A stretch of DNA of 44,698 nucleotides from CAYXBG01 sp964463145. GTDB taxonomy: Bacteria; Acidobacteriota; UBA6911; RPQK01; CBDAPI01. Shown one piece after another: positions 1-8,082 of the stretch. A program made the position numbers and the translations under genes. Positions within the stretch are counted from its first letter, which is position 1. Each line of letters opens with the position of its first letter. The notes beneath the pieces are model-generated. The model did no database searches. It was given only the letters and a program-made list of their open reading frames with translations, and was not told where the DNA came from. The stretch lies in the NCBI GenBank assembly GCA_964463145.1, contig CAYXBG010000004.1:1-44698 (forward strand), read 5' to 3'.

Positions 1-52
1 CGCCGGCCTGTCACGCCGGAGGTCGCGAGTTCGAGTCTCGTCGGCCCCGCCA
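1..52 (+). tRNA. tRNA-Asp (GTC), 5' end cut off by window edge
   Basis: The window opens inside a tRNA. The anticodon stem pairs 3-7 with 15-19 and encloses a 7-base loop with anticodon GTC at 10-12, which reads Asp codons. The T arm pairs 25-29 with 37-41 (one G-U) around a TTCGAGT loop. The 3' acceptor strand is 42-48, the discriminator base is G49, and CCA at 50-52 is encoded. G at the discriminator position is typical of tRNA-Asp. The acceptor 5' strand and D arm lie outside the window. Confidence 0.93.
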
Positions 53-77
53 CTGGTTCATCACCGACTCCGGCTCC

Positions 78-99
78 GGCATTGGCACGTGCCAATGCC
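78..99. repeat. Perfect 22-bp palindrome downstream of tRNA-Asp
   Basis: Positions 78-88 and 89-99 are exact reverse complements, with no spacer and a CACGTG centre. It starts 26 bases after the encoded CCA. No T-run follows, so it is not a classical intrinsic terminator. A transcription-factor operator, a tRNA 3' processing hairpin or a Rho-assisted terminator are possible. Which one cannot be told from the sequence. Confidence 0.6.
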
Positions 100-157
100 C
101 GTGCCCACACCATTCTCGGGTTCCGTGCGCTTAAGACTTTGCCTGAAAGGCTGATTC

Positions 158-186
158 TTGACAATAGATCTGGGTTAGGCCAGTAT
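158..186 (+). promoter_or_regulatory. Possible sigma-70 promoter for the DJ-1/PfpI gene
   Basis: A perfect -35 hexamer TTGACA lies at 158-163. A 17-base spacer leads to CAGTAT at 181-186, which matches the -10 consensus at only three of six positions. The gene start is 73 bases further on. The -35 and spacing are good and the -10 is poor, so this is a tentative call. Confidence 0.3.
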
Positions 187-259
187 CGAGCGCGTTAGAC
201 AGGGCTACGACCTTTCCCGAGTATGTGGGCCTAAAAAATACGAGGAGACGAGAAATATT

Positions 260-823
260 ATGCCAAAGATCCTTATGCCGCTGGGCGACGCCACAGAGAC
301 GCTTGACACATTCTATCCAGTTTTTAGACTCCCCGAAGATGGGTACGAAGTCGTAGTGGCCGGTCCAGAAGCCCGTCTCTACCATACTGTTCTGCACGAG
401 ATTCCACCCGATTCTGGTGTCCCCTGGGATATCACACAAGAGCGGCCTAGCTATTTCATCGAGGCCACAGTGGCTTTTCGGGATGTGAAATCAGACGAAT
501 ATGCAGGCTTATTTGTCTCGGGAGGTCGGGCCCCTGAATATCTGCGGTATGATCAGGATCTATTGCGCTTGACCCGTGAGATTCACGCTGCAGGCAAGCC
601 TATAGCCTGTCTCTGTCACGGTATTGAGATCTTATCAGCAGCGGGAGTTATAGCAGGTAAAACTGTTACCACAGTCGCCAAGTGTGCGATGGATGCGGAG
701 CAAGGAGGGGCGACCTATGTCGATCAGGAGGTCGTTGTAGATAGCAACATTGTGACCGCTCGAGTTTGGCAAGACAATACTGTCCTATTAATTGAGTTCC
801 TGAAGCTGTTGAAAGGATCTTAA
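260..823 (+). CDS. DJ-1/PfpI family protein (class I glutamine amidotransferase-like fold)
   Basis: This 187-residue protein matches the usual length of single-domain DJ-1/PfpI proteins. It starts with the family's first beta strand (PKILMPLGD). The nucleophile elbow is at C119-H120-G121 (ACLCHG), preceded by the family's typical GKPIA strand. E13 or D10 is in place to be the acidic partner of the cysteine. Members are proteases, glyoxalase/deglycase-type enzymes or chaperones, and the sequence does not decide which. A GAGGAG stretch at 242-247 may be the ribosome site, though its spacing to the ATG is long. The gene stands alone between tRNA-Asp and rho. There is no signal peptide, so it should be cytoplasmic. 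Confidence 0.88.
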   Translation: MPKILMPLGDATETLDTFYPVFRLPEDGYEVVVAGPEARLYHTVLHEIPPDSGVPWDITQERPSYFIEATVAFRDVKSDEYAGLFVSGGRAPEYLRYDQDLLRLTREIHAAGKPIACLCHGIEILSAAGVIAGKTVTTVAKCAMDAEQGGATYVDQEVVVDSNIVTARVWQDNTVLLIEFLKLLKGS

Positions 824-993
824 TAAGGAGCTTTCTGCCAACTTAGTTTGTCCCGGCCTAGGACTCATAGTCTCTGTGTGCCTTAAATGTTCGTACAAAA
901 AATAAATGAAACGAGGCCGGTACCCAGCTCCTGCAGCCGAAATAACCAGTGCGAACTCCAGCGAATCTACGGGAGGAAGGCGGAGGATACAAT

Positions 994-1140
994 ATGGAAA
1001 TCCCAATAACAGTTGAATTTTCCGCACCATTTGTACTAGAATCTGCCTTGCGAAATGGGGCTGAATGCTCCTCGCTGGAACCGTTGGGCCTTTGGTTCCG
1101 AGTCCTCGCACCCCTAGTATCGGCAGAATGGCAGCTATGA
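994..1140 (+). CDS. Possible small ORF (48 aa) upstream of rho; leader-peptide candidate
   Basis: This lies in the 456-base gap between the DJ-1 gene and rho. The ATG at 994 is preceded by a purine-rich stretch with GGAGGA (982-987) at good spacing, stronger than the site before most genes here. The 48-residue product (starts MEIPITVEF, ends AEWQL) resembles nothing I recognise. It ends 139 bases before the rho start. rho of Escherichia coli is preceded by a translated leader, rhoL, used for autoregulation, so a leader role is conceivable. It could equally be a chance ORF. The rest of the gap (824-993 and 1141-1279) shows no gene. Confidence 0.3.
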   Translation: MEIPITVEFSAPFVLESALRNGAECSSLEPLGLWFRVLAPLVSAEWQL

Positions 1141-1279
1141 AGCTTTTCTGTGCCGTGGAAAATCAGGGCCGGGTGTGCTGCGGGCTAACGACGGGTTTTT
1201 GAAACCTGCTCCGAAGATATTTGGCATGAGGGTTTTCCCGTATGCAATCTGAATATAAAAAGCGGCTGAGTTTTAAGCC

Positions 1280-2534
1280 ATGATGAAACAAGGCAAGAGT
1301 GGATCTGGGAGACCGCCCTGGCGAAGGAAAAGGCGTAGTTCGTCCCGGGGAAGAGGTGGCCGTCCGGGAGGGCGCTCGGGTGAGGGCTTAGAAAACGGGC
1401 CTCAAAAACCACAGCAAGTAACTGGAGTTTTGGAGGTAATGTCAGATAAGTCCGGCTATTTGAGGAAGGCCAGCAACGGCTATTTTGCAGAGAATGGCGA
1501 CGTATTTGTCAATTCGGATCTGATCCACAGAAATCAACTGCGCCCGGGAGTAGAAATCAAAAGTCAACTGGTTGCTGGTCANNNNNNNNNNAGGCGAAGC
1601 GACATTCGCTAAAGGCAAGTTGCGTCTTCGTACTATCGAATCGGTCATGTCACTTTCCCTGGAGGAGTTTCAGCGGTTTGAACCTTTCAGCAGGCTTGTT
1701 TGCATCGATCCGATTGAACGCCTAGAAATAGATCTCGGAAACGACCCGAACCTTCGAATAATTGACCTGATCACTCCGATTGGCCGAGGTCAGCGCAGTT
1801 TGGTTGTCGCTCCACCTCGAACAGGCAAGACAATTATTTTAAAGAAGCTAGCACAGGCTATTGTAGAATTTCACCCAGAAATACATCTCATGGTTGTTCT
1901 AATCGACGAGAGACCTGAAGAGGTAACCGATTTCAAGCGATCGGTAGATGCTGAGGTTGTATATTCATCCAACGATGAACCGGCGTCAAAACACGTCCGT
2001 GTTGTTGAAATGGTGCTGGAACGATCTCGTAGAATGGTTGAGGCCGGGAAGGACGTGGTTCTTTTGCTAGACAGTTTGACTCGTGTGGCTAGAGCCTATA
2101 ATAACCAGACCAAAGACAGGGGAAGAACACTGTCTGGTGGTTTGGGTGCCCGCAGTATGGAAAAACCTCGTGAATTTTTTGGTGCTGCTAGGAAAATTGA
2201 AGATGGAGGAAGCTTAACTATAGTTGCCACAGCCCTTGTAGATACTGGTAGCCGGATGGACGATGTGATTTTCGAAGAGTTTAAGGGCACTGGAAACATG
2301 GAACTTATTCTTCATAGAGGCTTGGCGGAAAAACGCGTATGGCCTGCCATCGATATCAAAAAGTCTGGCACCAGAAAGGAAGAAAAGCTCCGCTCTGAAG
2401 AAACTCAGCACAAAGTTAACCTTGTCCGGCGTGCCCTGGCCACACAAAGTGCCGATGAAGCCCTCCGGATTCTACTTTCAAAGATTGAAAAGACAAAAAG
2501 TAACAGCCAGTTTTTGAGTCTGCTGAAGGGTTAA
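1280..2534 (+). CDS. rho: Transcription termination factor Rho, interrupted by an assembly gap
   Basis: Rho is the hexameric RNA-dependent ATPase that ends transcription. The cold-shock-type RNA-binding domain begins near residue 45 (VTGVLEV, then [10 protein letters not shown]) and runs into a 10-N gap at 1582-1591. Past the gap come the Walker A motif APPRTGKT, the Walker B region [10 protein letters not shown], the Q/R-loop region [20 protein letters not shown] and the [19 protein letters not shown] signature. The N-terminal Rho_N helical domain is missing. In its place are about 40 Arg/Gly/Ser-rich residues, and an in-frame TAA at 1274 rules out a longer start. Reading frames either side of the gap agree only if the real missing length is a multiple of three. 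The gene appears intact otherwise and is convergent with the ridA-like gene. Confidence 0.96.
1582..1591. other. Assembly gap (10 N) inside rho
   Basis: Ten N bases separate two parts of rho. The upstream frame (positions congruent to 2 mod 3) and downstream frame (0 mod 3) disagree across ten bases. They agree if the true length is 0, 3, 6 bases and so on. The run is therefore a placeholder, not a measured length, and the apparent frameshift is not biological. Confidence 0.97.
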
Positions 2535-2599
2535 GAAACCGACCCCTCGACACAGTTGAAAGCTTTGCCAGGCTGGATTGCCGGTTCTTTGTGTCTAGG

Positions 2600-3067
2600 C
2601 TACACCGCGTGTAGCTGGAATAATGCTTCTACTTCCACTGCTATGTTTCCGGGCAGGGAGGTCATGCCGACAGCACTACGTGCCCCAATGCCGTTGTGAT
2701 GGCCAAAGACATCAGCGAAAAGTTGACTACACCCGTTGATCACGGCTGGATGTTGTGCGAAATCTGGAGTTGCATTCACCATGCCTAACACCTTCACTAC
2801 GCGGCGTACATGATCCAGACTTCCTAGATTGTCTTTTAGAGAGGCCAGAATGGCCAGTCCAACCTGTCTGGCAGCTGCATGACCATCCTCTTGACTTAAT
2901 TCCGCGCCAACTTTTCCGGTGATCAGAGAGCCGTCGGGCTTCAAGGGCCCGTGACCAGAGACGTAGACTAAATCGCCATCTGTCAAGACTGGAACATACA
3001 GCCCCTGGGGTTTGGGAGCAGGCGGTAATTCTAGGCCAAGACTTTGTAAGGTTTGCTCAGGGGTCAT
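2600..3067 (-). CDS. RidA family protein (YjgF/YER057c/UK114), long subgroup
   Basis: RidA proteins hydrolyse reactive enamine/imine intermediates released by PLP enzymes. At 155 residues this belongs to the longer subgroup, which opens with a conserved LGLELPPAPKP stretch, rather than the 128-residue E. coli type. The core is recognisable: VYVSGHGP near 34-41, VVKVLGMVNATPDF near 90-103, and GARSAVGMTSLP near 128-139. R130 in the last motif matches the arginine that binds the substrate carboxylate in active RidA. There is no signal peptide. It lies 19 bases downstream of the large secreted hydrolase on the same strand, so the two may be co-transcribed, although no shared pathway is obvious. 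Confidence 0.9.
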   Translation of the reverse strand: MTPEQTLQSLGLELPPAPKPQGLYVPVLTDGDLVYVSGHGPLKPDGSLITGKVGAELSQEDGHAAARQVGLAILASLKDNLGSLDHVRRVVKVLGMVNATPDFAQHPAVINGCSQLFADVFGHHNGIGARSAVGMTSLPGNIAVEVEALFQLHAV

Positions 3068-3086
3068 AAGATCAATATTCTCCAGT

Positions 3087-5357
3087 TTAGTTGTAGGACG
3101 ATAGCCATTTAAATGCTGCTTTGAGTGTGCCGTATTTGCCAGTAACCAGTTGGTAATTTTTACCGGTCACTGTGTGCACTATTTGCAACTCATCCATTAC
3201 ACTACGTGTCTCGCCAAAGACCCAGGAGCTTCCCGCCGCTACTGCAAGCGCCAAAATCCCGGGCATGTCCAAATATTTTGCAGCGCCAGGGAGAAACATT
3301 GGGTCAGTGAACTCGTTCAGATCTCCGAACCGAAAGCCTGCTGTATTGACAGCAAGCTTGTGCACTTCTTGGCCGGATTGGACTCTTGCTAACGCAGCGA
3401 TAGGCCCTGCTGTAGGCCCCATGCCTAGCAGAGAAATACGGGCGGTGGGACGTTCCTTGCGCATGTGCGCAATCACCGTTAGAACGTCATGAACCCTTTT
3501 TGACAAGAGGGGGAGGTTGTACCCATATGTGTAATCCGGATGGTGATCCCAATATCGAAGCCCCTTTCCCTTGATGGTCATCTGATTAGCGCTAATTTCA
3601 CTGCCATTATCTTGTCCAATAAGATCTAGCGCCACAATATCGGTTTTGGAGGGCATAAGATTTGCTGCCTCCGCCGAAAGGTCGAGGTCCTCGAAGATCC
3701 CTTTAATACCTTGCTCATGGACCCATATAAGGACATCTTCCGGTGCCTCTTGGGATGATGCAATCGCTATTTTCACCTGCTCTGAGAGGGCATTAGAGAC
3801 CTGGCTAATTGCCGAGAAATAAGGAGGCCCCCCACTGCTGAAAGAGCTGGTCCGGAGCTCAGTCGAACCGGTATCAGCCACATCTTCAAGGCGCCGGTCA
3901 ATCATCACATCGAACGCTTTCCCAAGAACATTTTTAAAAATCTGTAATGTCTGATTATTTTCATTAGGCCACAATCGTTTAAGATTCTGGGTGGAATCTT
4001 GGGTGAGCCAGCCCAACAAGGCTCTCTCATGTGCGTCCCCTACAGCATTACCAGCGGGCGCTGTGTGCTGATCGTCCCAGACTGATCCCTCTTCCTTTGA
4101 TAACGGGGTGTAGTCTTTTTCAATCACGGTGCCCGTCAAGCCCAGTTCGAGAAACTTGTTGAACCAGTTGTACATCACACCTCGACTTACACTGTTGTAG
4201 TTATGTCCAAACTGCGGAAAAACTTTAGCATCCACGCGTCCTGGAACTCCATACATTGAATAAAGGGTTTTCAGGTCGGGGAGCCCCTTTTCGCGGATTT
4301 CGAGAGTCCAATCATCGGCGCCTGTTAACCCCATAGGGCGAGGTGCGGCAAGAGCTGCGATATCCACGTTTCCGGCCCCTATACGCAGATAGGGGGCATT
4401 CTCACAGATGCATCCACCTTGCATGCCTGTGCCAACCATAACCGCAGGGAAAAGGACGTCCGGGCGTTTATCCAAAGCCGCCACAATAAAAACTTGCGTG
4501 CCACCACCACTGTGACCTTCCATGCCGACTCTATCCGTATCCACATCTACAAGAGACAGTAGAAAGTCTAAAGATCGGATGGAATTCCATGTTTGGAGCA
4601 TCATGAGGCTTTGCATATGCAGCTCAGCTTTAGGACTAGATAGACCCCAGTTTTGCTCAGTATTCATATGGTCTCGTGGTCCGCTCCTTTTGTGTTGCAG
4701 TTGTAGGCTATCTGCATAACCGACCATGTCATACTGAAAAACTACACAGCCCATGCGTGCAAGCTGAACTCCACGAGCCTGCAACGGTGTACGGCCTCCT
4801 GATTCGAAACGCTCCCACCCGTCCGCAATTTTCTCTAGAATACCGTCTGAGCCATGATCGTAGAATCGACCACTGTTGCGCAAAGTCTCTTCGTCACCGT
4901 TATAACCTCCGCTCTCCACAACATGTCCATGAGGTGATAGAACCGCGGGTCGTTTTCCGGAGAAGCCTTTAGGTCGATACAGGTTACCGGTCACAAAATG
5001 CCCAGGAAAAGATTCGAAATAAACCTTCTCTACAGTGTAATCAGGCCGATCCACCTTGCCGTGGATGACGGCGTTTAGGGGAGTTCGTGTTGGTTCAGGC
5101 CACAACCCGAGGCCGACCTGTAAGCGTTGTTTGATCTGCTTTGCACGCAGATCCCACTCGGACATATTTTGAACTTGCCTAAACGGGAAGTAATCCCCTA
5201 GAGTCCGTGCTTTTCCTAGTCTTGGATCGGAAGTTTGGGCAGCGGATAGCTTTGATTGACTACTTGCTTGAGCGCTTAAAGCGCCGCTATTTGCGATGAG
5301 GAACAGAAGGGCAGGTAAGATCCAGATGAAAGGGCTCGATATGATTCTCAAGGGCAT
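3087..5357 (-). CDS. Secreted alpha/beta-hydrolase, acetylxylan-esterase/dienelactone-hydrolase-like, with long C-terminal extension
   Basis: This is a 756-residue exported protein. Residues 1-30 form a signal peptide with a hydrophobic core and ALSAQ near the cleavage site. The catalytic alpha/beta-hydrolase domain covers about 95-410. It has the oxyanion-side strand AVLSPHGH (138-145), the nucleophile elbow GMEGHSGGG with Ser283, and a likely catalytic histidine in FPQFGHNYN. This layout resembles AXE1/CE7-type esterases found near carbohydrate genes. Residues from about 430 to 756 form a second region that I cannot assign; it contains another strand-and-elbow-like stretch (ISLLGMGPTAGP) that may be a degenerate hydrolase repeat. 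The likely site of action is the periplasm or outside the cell, on esterified plant or algal polymers. It is divergent from the yjjX-type gene. Confidence 0.8.
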   Translation of the reverse strand: MPLRIISSPFIWILPALLFLIANSGALSAQASSQSKLSAAQTSDPRLGKARTLGDYFPFRQVQNMSEWDLRAKQIKQRLQVGLGLWPEPTRTPLNAVIHGKVDRPDYTVEKVYFESFPGHFVTGNLYRPKGFSGKRPAVLSPHGHVVESGGYNGDEETLRNSGRFYDHGSDGILEKIADGWERFESGGRTPLQARGVQLARMGCVVFQYDMVGYADSLQLQHKRSGPRDHMNTEQNWGLSSPKAELHMQSLMMLQTWNSIRSLDFLLSLVDVDTDRVGMEGHSGGGTQVFIVAALDKRPDVLFPAVMVGTGMQGGCICENAPYLRIGAGNVDIAALAAPRPMGLTGADDWTLEIREKGLPDLKTLYSMYGVPGRVDAKVFPQFGHNYNSVSRGVMYNWFNKFLELGLTGTVIEKDYTPLSKEEGSVWDDQHTAPAGNAVGDAHERALLGWLTQDSTQNLKRLWPNENNQTLQIFKNVLGKAFDVMIDRRLEDVADTGSTELRTSSFSSGGPPYFSAISQVSNALSEQVKIAIASSQEAPEDVLIWVHEQGIKGIFEDLDLSAEAANLMPSKTDIVALDLIGQDNGSEISANQMTIKGKGLRYWDHHPDYTYGYNLPLLSKRVHDVLTVIAHMRKERPTARISLLGMGPTAGPIAALARVQSGQEVHKLAVNTAGFRFGDLNEFTDPMFLPGAAKYLDMPGILALAVAAGSSWVFGETRSVMDELQIVHTVTGKNYQLVTGKYGTLKAAFKWLSSYN

Positions 5358-5471
5358 CTCCGTTGGTCGAAGTATAGCAAATCGTTGCTTACCTCGCTGG
5401 CTGTGGCAGATTGACAGGCTAGGGATTCAAAGGGGAAGACAGCGTCACCTCGCAGCGCTAAACTGCGCCCG

Positions 5472-6050
5472 ATGAAGCTAGCTATTGGCAGCACGCGTGA
5501 TTCCAAGGTTGAGGCAGCCAAAGAGGCGTGGGAAATTTTTTCGAAGAAGGTTGAACTGGCTCCCTCCGGAGAAGCGTATTTCGTATCTTTCGATGTGCCG
5601 ACATCTTCCCCCAATATGCCCTTGGCCGCGGAAGAAGTAATGCAAGGTGCTCAGGATAGAGCAGATCATCTGATGCTTCAACTAAAGAAGGAAAAGGCCG
5701 AAGCAGACTTTTATATTGGGCTTGAAAGTGGTTTTAACGTAGTGGATGCTCGAGGGGCCCGCCGACAAGTCTTTCTGGAAAGCTGGGCTTATGTGTCAGA
5801 TGGACACAGAGGCTATTTTGGGCACGGCGGCGGGATCTATGTACCTCCTGCCATCTCAAGTCAGGTCATGGATAGGGGGATTGAACTGGGGATTGTGATT
5901 GATCGGTTTTCCCAACAGAATGATGTGCGAAGCGCACAAGGAACATGGGGAATTCTAACTCGCGATATACTCAATCGGCAGCATTCGTTTGTGATTGCAT
6001 TGATCGCCGCATTTGCCCCTTTTTACAACGCTGAAGCGTACTCTCCCTAG
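5472..6050 (+). CDS. Inosine/xanthosine triphosphatase-like protein (DUF84, YjjX family)
   Basis: The YjjX family hydrolyses ITP and XTP (and related non-canonical nucleotides) to keep them out of nucleic acids. The 192-residue length fits. The N-terminal nucleotide-binding stretch MKLAIGSTRDSKVEAAKEA is characteristic, followed by a conserved EEVMQGAQDRAD helix and a GLESGF strand near residue 85 (usually GIEGG in the family). The C-terminal half has the QGTWGILTRD stretch. No clear ribosome-binding site precedes the ATG; a 5-bp hairpin CGCAG...CTGCG sits directly upstream at 5453-5469. Divergent from the hydrolase gene with 114 bases between them; its end faces uvrC. Confidence 0.85.
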   Translation: MKLAIGSTRDSKVEAAKEAWEIFSKKVELAPSGEAYFVSFDVPTSSPNMPLAAEEVMQGAQDRADHLMLQLKKEKAEADFYIGLESGFNVVDARGARRQVFLESWAYVSDGHRGYFGHGGGIYVPPAISSQVMDRGIELGIVIDRFSQQNDVRSAQGTWGILTRDILNRQHSFVIALIAAFAPFYNAEAYSP

Positions 6051-6080
6051 TTGTGAACATCCGGCTCTTGCATACAAAGC

Positions 6081-7898
6081 TTATCCTTTGGCCAGTTGTT
6101 TTTTGATGGTCTCGCTCAGTCTTGGCCCAACGAGAGCAACCAGCTCATCTTGTGGGGCTTTTCGAATTCCGGCAATACTGCCAAAATTCCGTAAGAGGCG
6201 CTTCTTGCGTTTGGGGCCAATGCCAGGAATATCGTCCAGGACTGAGTGGAAATCGCGCATACGACGACGTTTACGATGATAAGCTACAGCGAAGCGGTGG
6301 GCTTCGTTTCGGATCTCTTGGATGAGCCTCAAGACGGGCGAGGTTTTGTGTAGTTGCAAGGGTTCTTCCTGGCCCATGACAAACAGCAGTTCATCTCGTT
6401 TCGCAATACTGGCTAAGGATATATCCTCAATGCCGAGTTTTGCCAGTGCCTGATAAGCAAAATGGAGCTGCCCTTTGCCTCCATCGACAATTACCAGATC
6501 GGGGAGCTGTTTGCCTTTCAGTAAGAGGCGTTGGTAGCGACGCAGAACCGTTTCGTGGATGGCTGCAAAGTCGTGTGCCCCTTCAACAGTTTTGATTCTA
6601 AACTTCCGGTAGTGTTGCTTGGCCATATGGCCATTCTCGCAAACGACCATCGAGCCGACAGTCTCTGCCCCTTGGATGTTGGAGATATCAAATGCTTCTA
6701 TGTGCTTCGGGAGACTAGGGAGATCCAAAGCCTCTTGCATCTCCTCTAAGAGGGCCAGCGACTGCTTTTTGAGAACGCGGAATCGGGTGTTGAAGGTGAT
6801 CCTCGCGTTTTTCTCGACCAGGCCGACTAAAGCACGCTTCTCTCCTCGTACAGGTACCTTAATTCTCACTTTTTGCCCATGTCTGGAGTTCAGTTGCTTG
6901 GTTAGCGTCGCCGCAATCAAATCCTGGTCCTCAATTTCCGAAGGCAAGTAGACGGTTGCGGGGATAAATCCAGACTGGAGATAGTATTGTTGAATCGCAT
7001 CACGCAAAAAGGAAGATGGAGTGAAAAATTGAAGATCCTCCCAGAAAAATTCCCGTTTTCCTACAATCCTGCCTTGGCGCAGATTGAAGAGTTGCAGGGC
7101 TAGACGGGTGCCCTCCTGGTGGTAGGCAAAGACATCTGCGTCTTGGGAGTGATCTGCTATCATTTTCTGTTGCCTAGCAAGATCCCTGACCATATCCATG
7201 CGGTCCCGGTAGAAAGCGGCGGCCTCGTACAATTCTTTGGAAGAGGCCTGCACCATCTTATGGTTGAGAGATTTCAGAAGCTTCTGGTTCTTGCCCTCCA
7301 ATAGATGGACTACTTCCTCCACAGATTTAGCGTATTGTTTTTCAGTGCAAAGCCCCTCAACACAAGGAGCTAAACAGCGTTCGATGTAGTATTCAAGGCA
7401 GGGCCGTTCAAGCTCTCCATCAATTTCTATATCGCAGGTCCGCAGCAGAAAATGGCGATTAATGATCTTAATTGTATTGCGGGCCAGCGAAGCAGGCAGA
7501 TAGGGTCCGAAGTATCGAGCGCCATCGTCCAGGATGCGACGGGTGAGCACTGCCCTTGGAAATGCCTCGCCCACGGTCAGTTTAATATGAAGAAAAGATT
7601 TGTCGTCTTTTAGATTGATGTTGAAAAGTGGTTGCCTATCCCTAATTAGAGTGCTCTCCAAAAGCATGGCCTCAAATTCGCTATCCGTAACTATGACGTC
7701 CAAATCGTGGATGTAATTTTTTAGGATTGCTGTTTTCTGATCAAATTGTGTCGGCCGGCGGAAGTATGATCTCACGCGATTCGAGATCATCTTGGCTTTT
7801 CCGATATAAATAACCTTCCTGTCCTTGTCCTTGAAGAGGTATACACCTGGCCCGGCCGGAAGATTGTTTAACTTGGTAATTAAATCTCGCGAGTGCAT
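6081..7898 (-). CDS. uvrC: Excinuclease ABC subunit C
   Basis: UvrC makes both incisions around bulky DNA lesions in the UvrABC repair system. The 605-residue protein has all domains: GIY-YIG nuclease (GVYLF at 18-22, VIYIGKA at 29-35), four cysteines C155, C167, C175 and C179 with the spacing of the reported iron-sulfur cluster site, a UVR coiled region for UvrB contact near 195-240, the RNase H-like C-terminal nuclease (EAFDISNIQG, VIVDGGKGQL), and a helix-hairpin-helix end (LDDIPGIGPKRKKRLLRNFG). The gene is divergent from pgsA with 184 bases between them and convergent with the yjjX-type gene, so it is likely monocistronic. The gap to pgsA contains no damage-response operator that I could recognise. 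Confidence 0.97.
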   Translation of the reverse strand: MHSRDLITKLNNLPAGPGVYLFKDKDRKVIYIGKAKMISNRVRSYFRRPTQFDQKTAILKNYIHDLDVIVTDSEFEAMLLESTLIRDRQPLFNINLKDDKSFLHIKLTVGEAFPRAVLTRRILDDGARYFGPYLPASLARNTIKIINRHFLLRTCDIEIDGELERPCLEYYIERCLAPCVEGLCTEKQYAKSVEEVVHLLEGKNQKLLKSLNHKMVQASSKELYEAAAFYRDRMDMVRDLARQQKMIADHSQDADVFAYHQEGTRLALQLFNLRQGRIVGKREFFWEDLQFFTPSSFLRDAIQQYYLQSGFIPATVYLPSEIEDQDLIAATLTKQLNSRHGQKVRIKVPVRGEKRALVGLVEKNARITFNTRFRVLKKQSLALLEEMQEALDLPSLPKHIEAFDISNIQGAETVGSMVVCENGHMAKQHYRKFRIKTVEGAHDFAAIHETVLRRYQRLLLKGKQLPDLVIVDGGKGQLHFAYQALAKLGIEDISLASIAKRDELLFVMGQEEPLQLHKTSPVLRLIQEIRNEAHRFAVAYHRKRRRMRDFHSVLDDIPGIGPKRKKRLLRNFGSIAGIRKAPQDELVALVGPRLSETIKKQLAKG

Positions 7899-8056
7899 GG
7901 ATAAACCCGATTATAGCAACGTACTGGTCAGGTTGGCGTGGCTCCTTGAAAGACACTGCCGATGTAATAGTAAGAACAAAACCCGAAAGGCTGGCTGGGA
8001 GGATCTTTGGTAAAGGTGTTCTCTAGAAGATATCATCGGGCGACATGGGCTTCAGG

Positions 8057-8062
8057 TATACT
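8057..8062 (+). promoter_or_regulatory. Possible -10 element for pgsA
   Basis: TATACT lies 20 bases before the pgsA start and matches five of six -10 consensus positions. The surrounding stretch GTATACTATATAC is AT-rich. No recognisable -35 hexamer lies 16-18 bases upstream, so this is weak. Confidence 0.25.
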
Positions 8063-8082
8063 ATATACAAACTAGGGGTCTA

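Noticed and set aside
131..439. 102-codon minus-strand open frame
   Set aside because: It overlaps the DJ-1 gene in antisense, has no ribosome site, and its residue composition is unlike a folded protein.
788..1111. 107-codon minus-strand open frame across the DJ-1 end and rho leader
   Set aside because: No ribosome site and no recognisable motif; it is probably a chance frame in a non-coding region.
1442..1648. Minus-strand frame spanning the N run
   Set aside because: It depends on untranslatable N bases and is antisense to rho.
2535..2599. GACACA...TGTGTC repeat between rho and the RidA-family gene as a terminator
   Set aside because: The arms are six bases and more than 30 bases apart, with poor inner pairing and no T-run.
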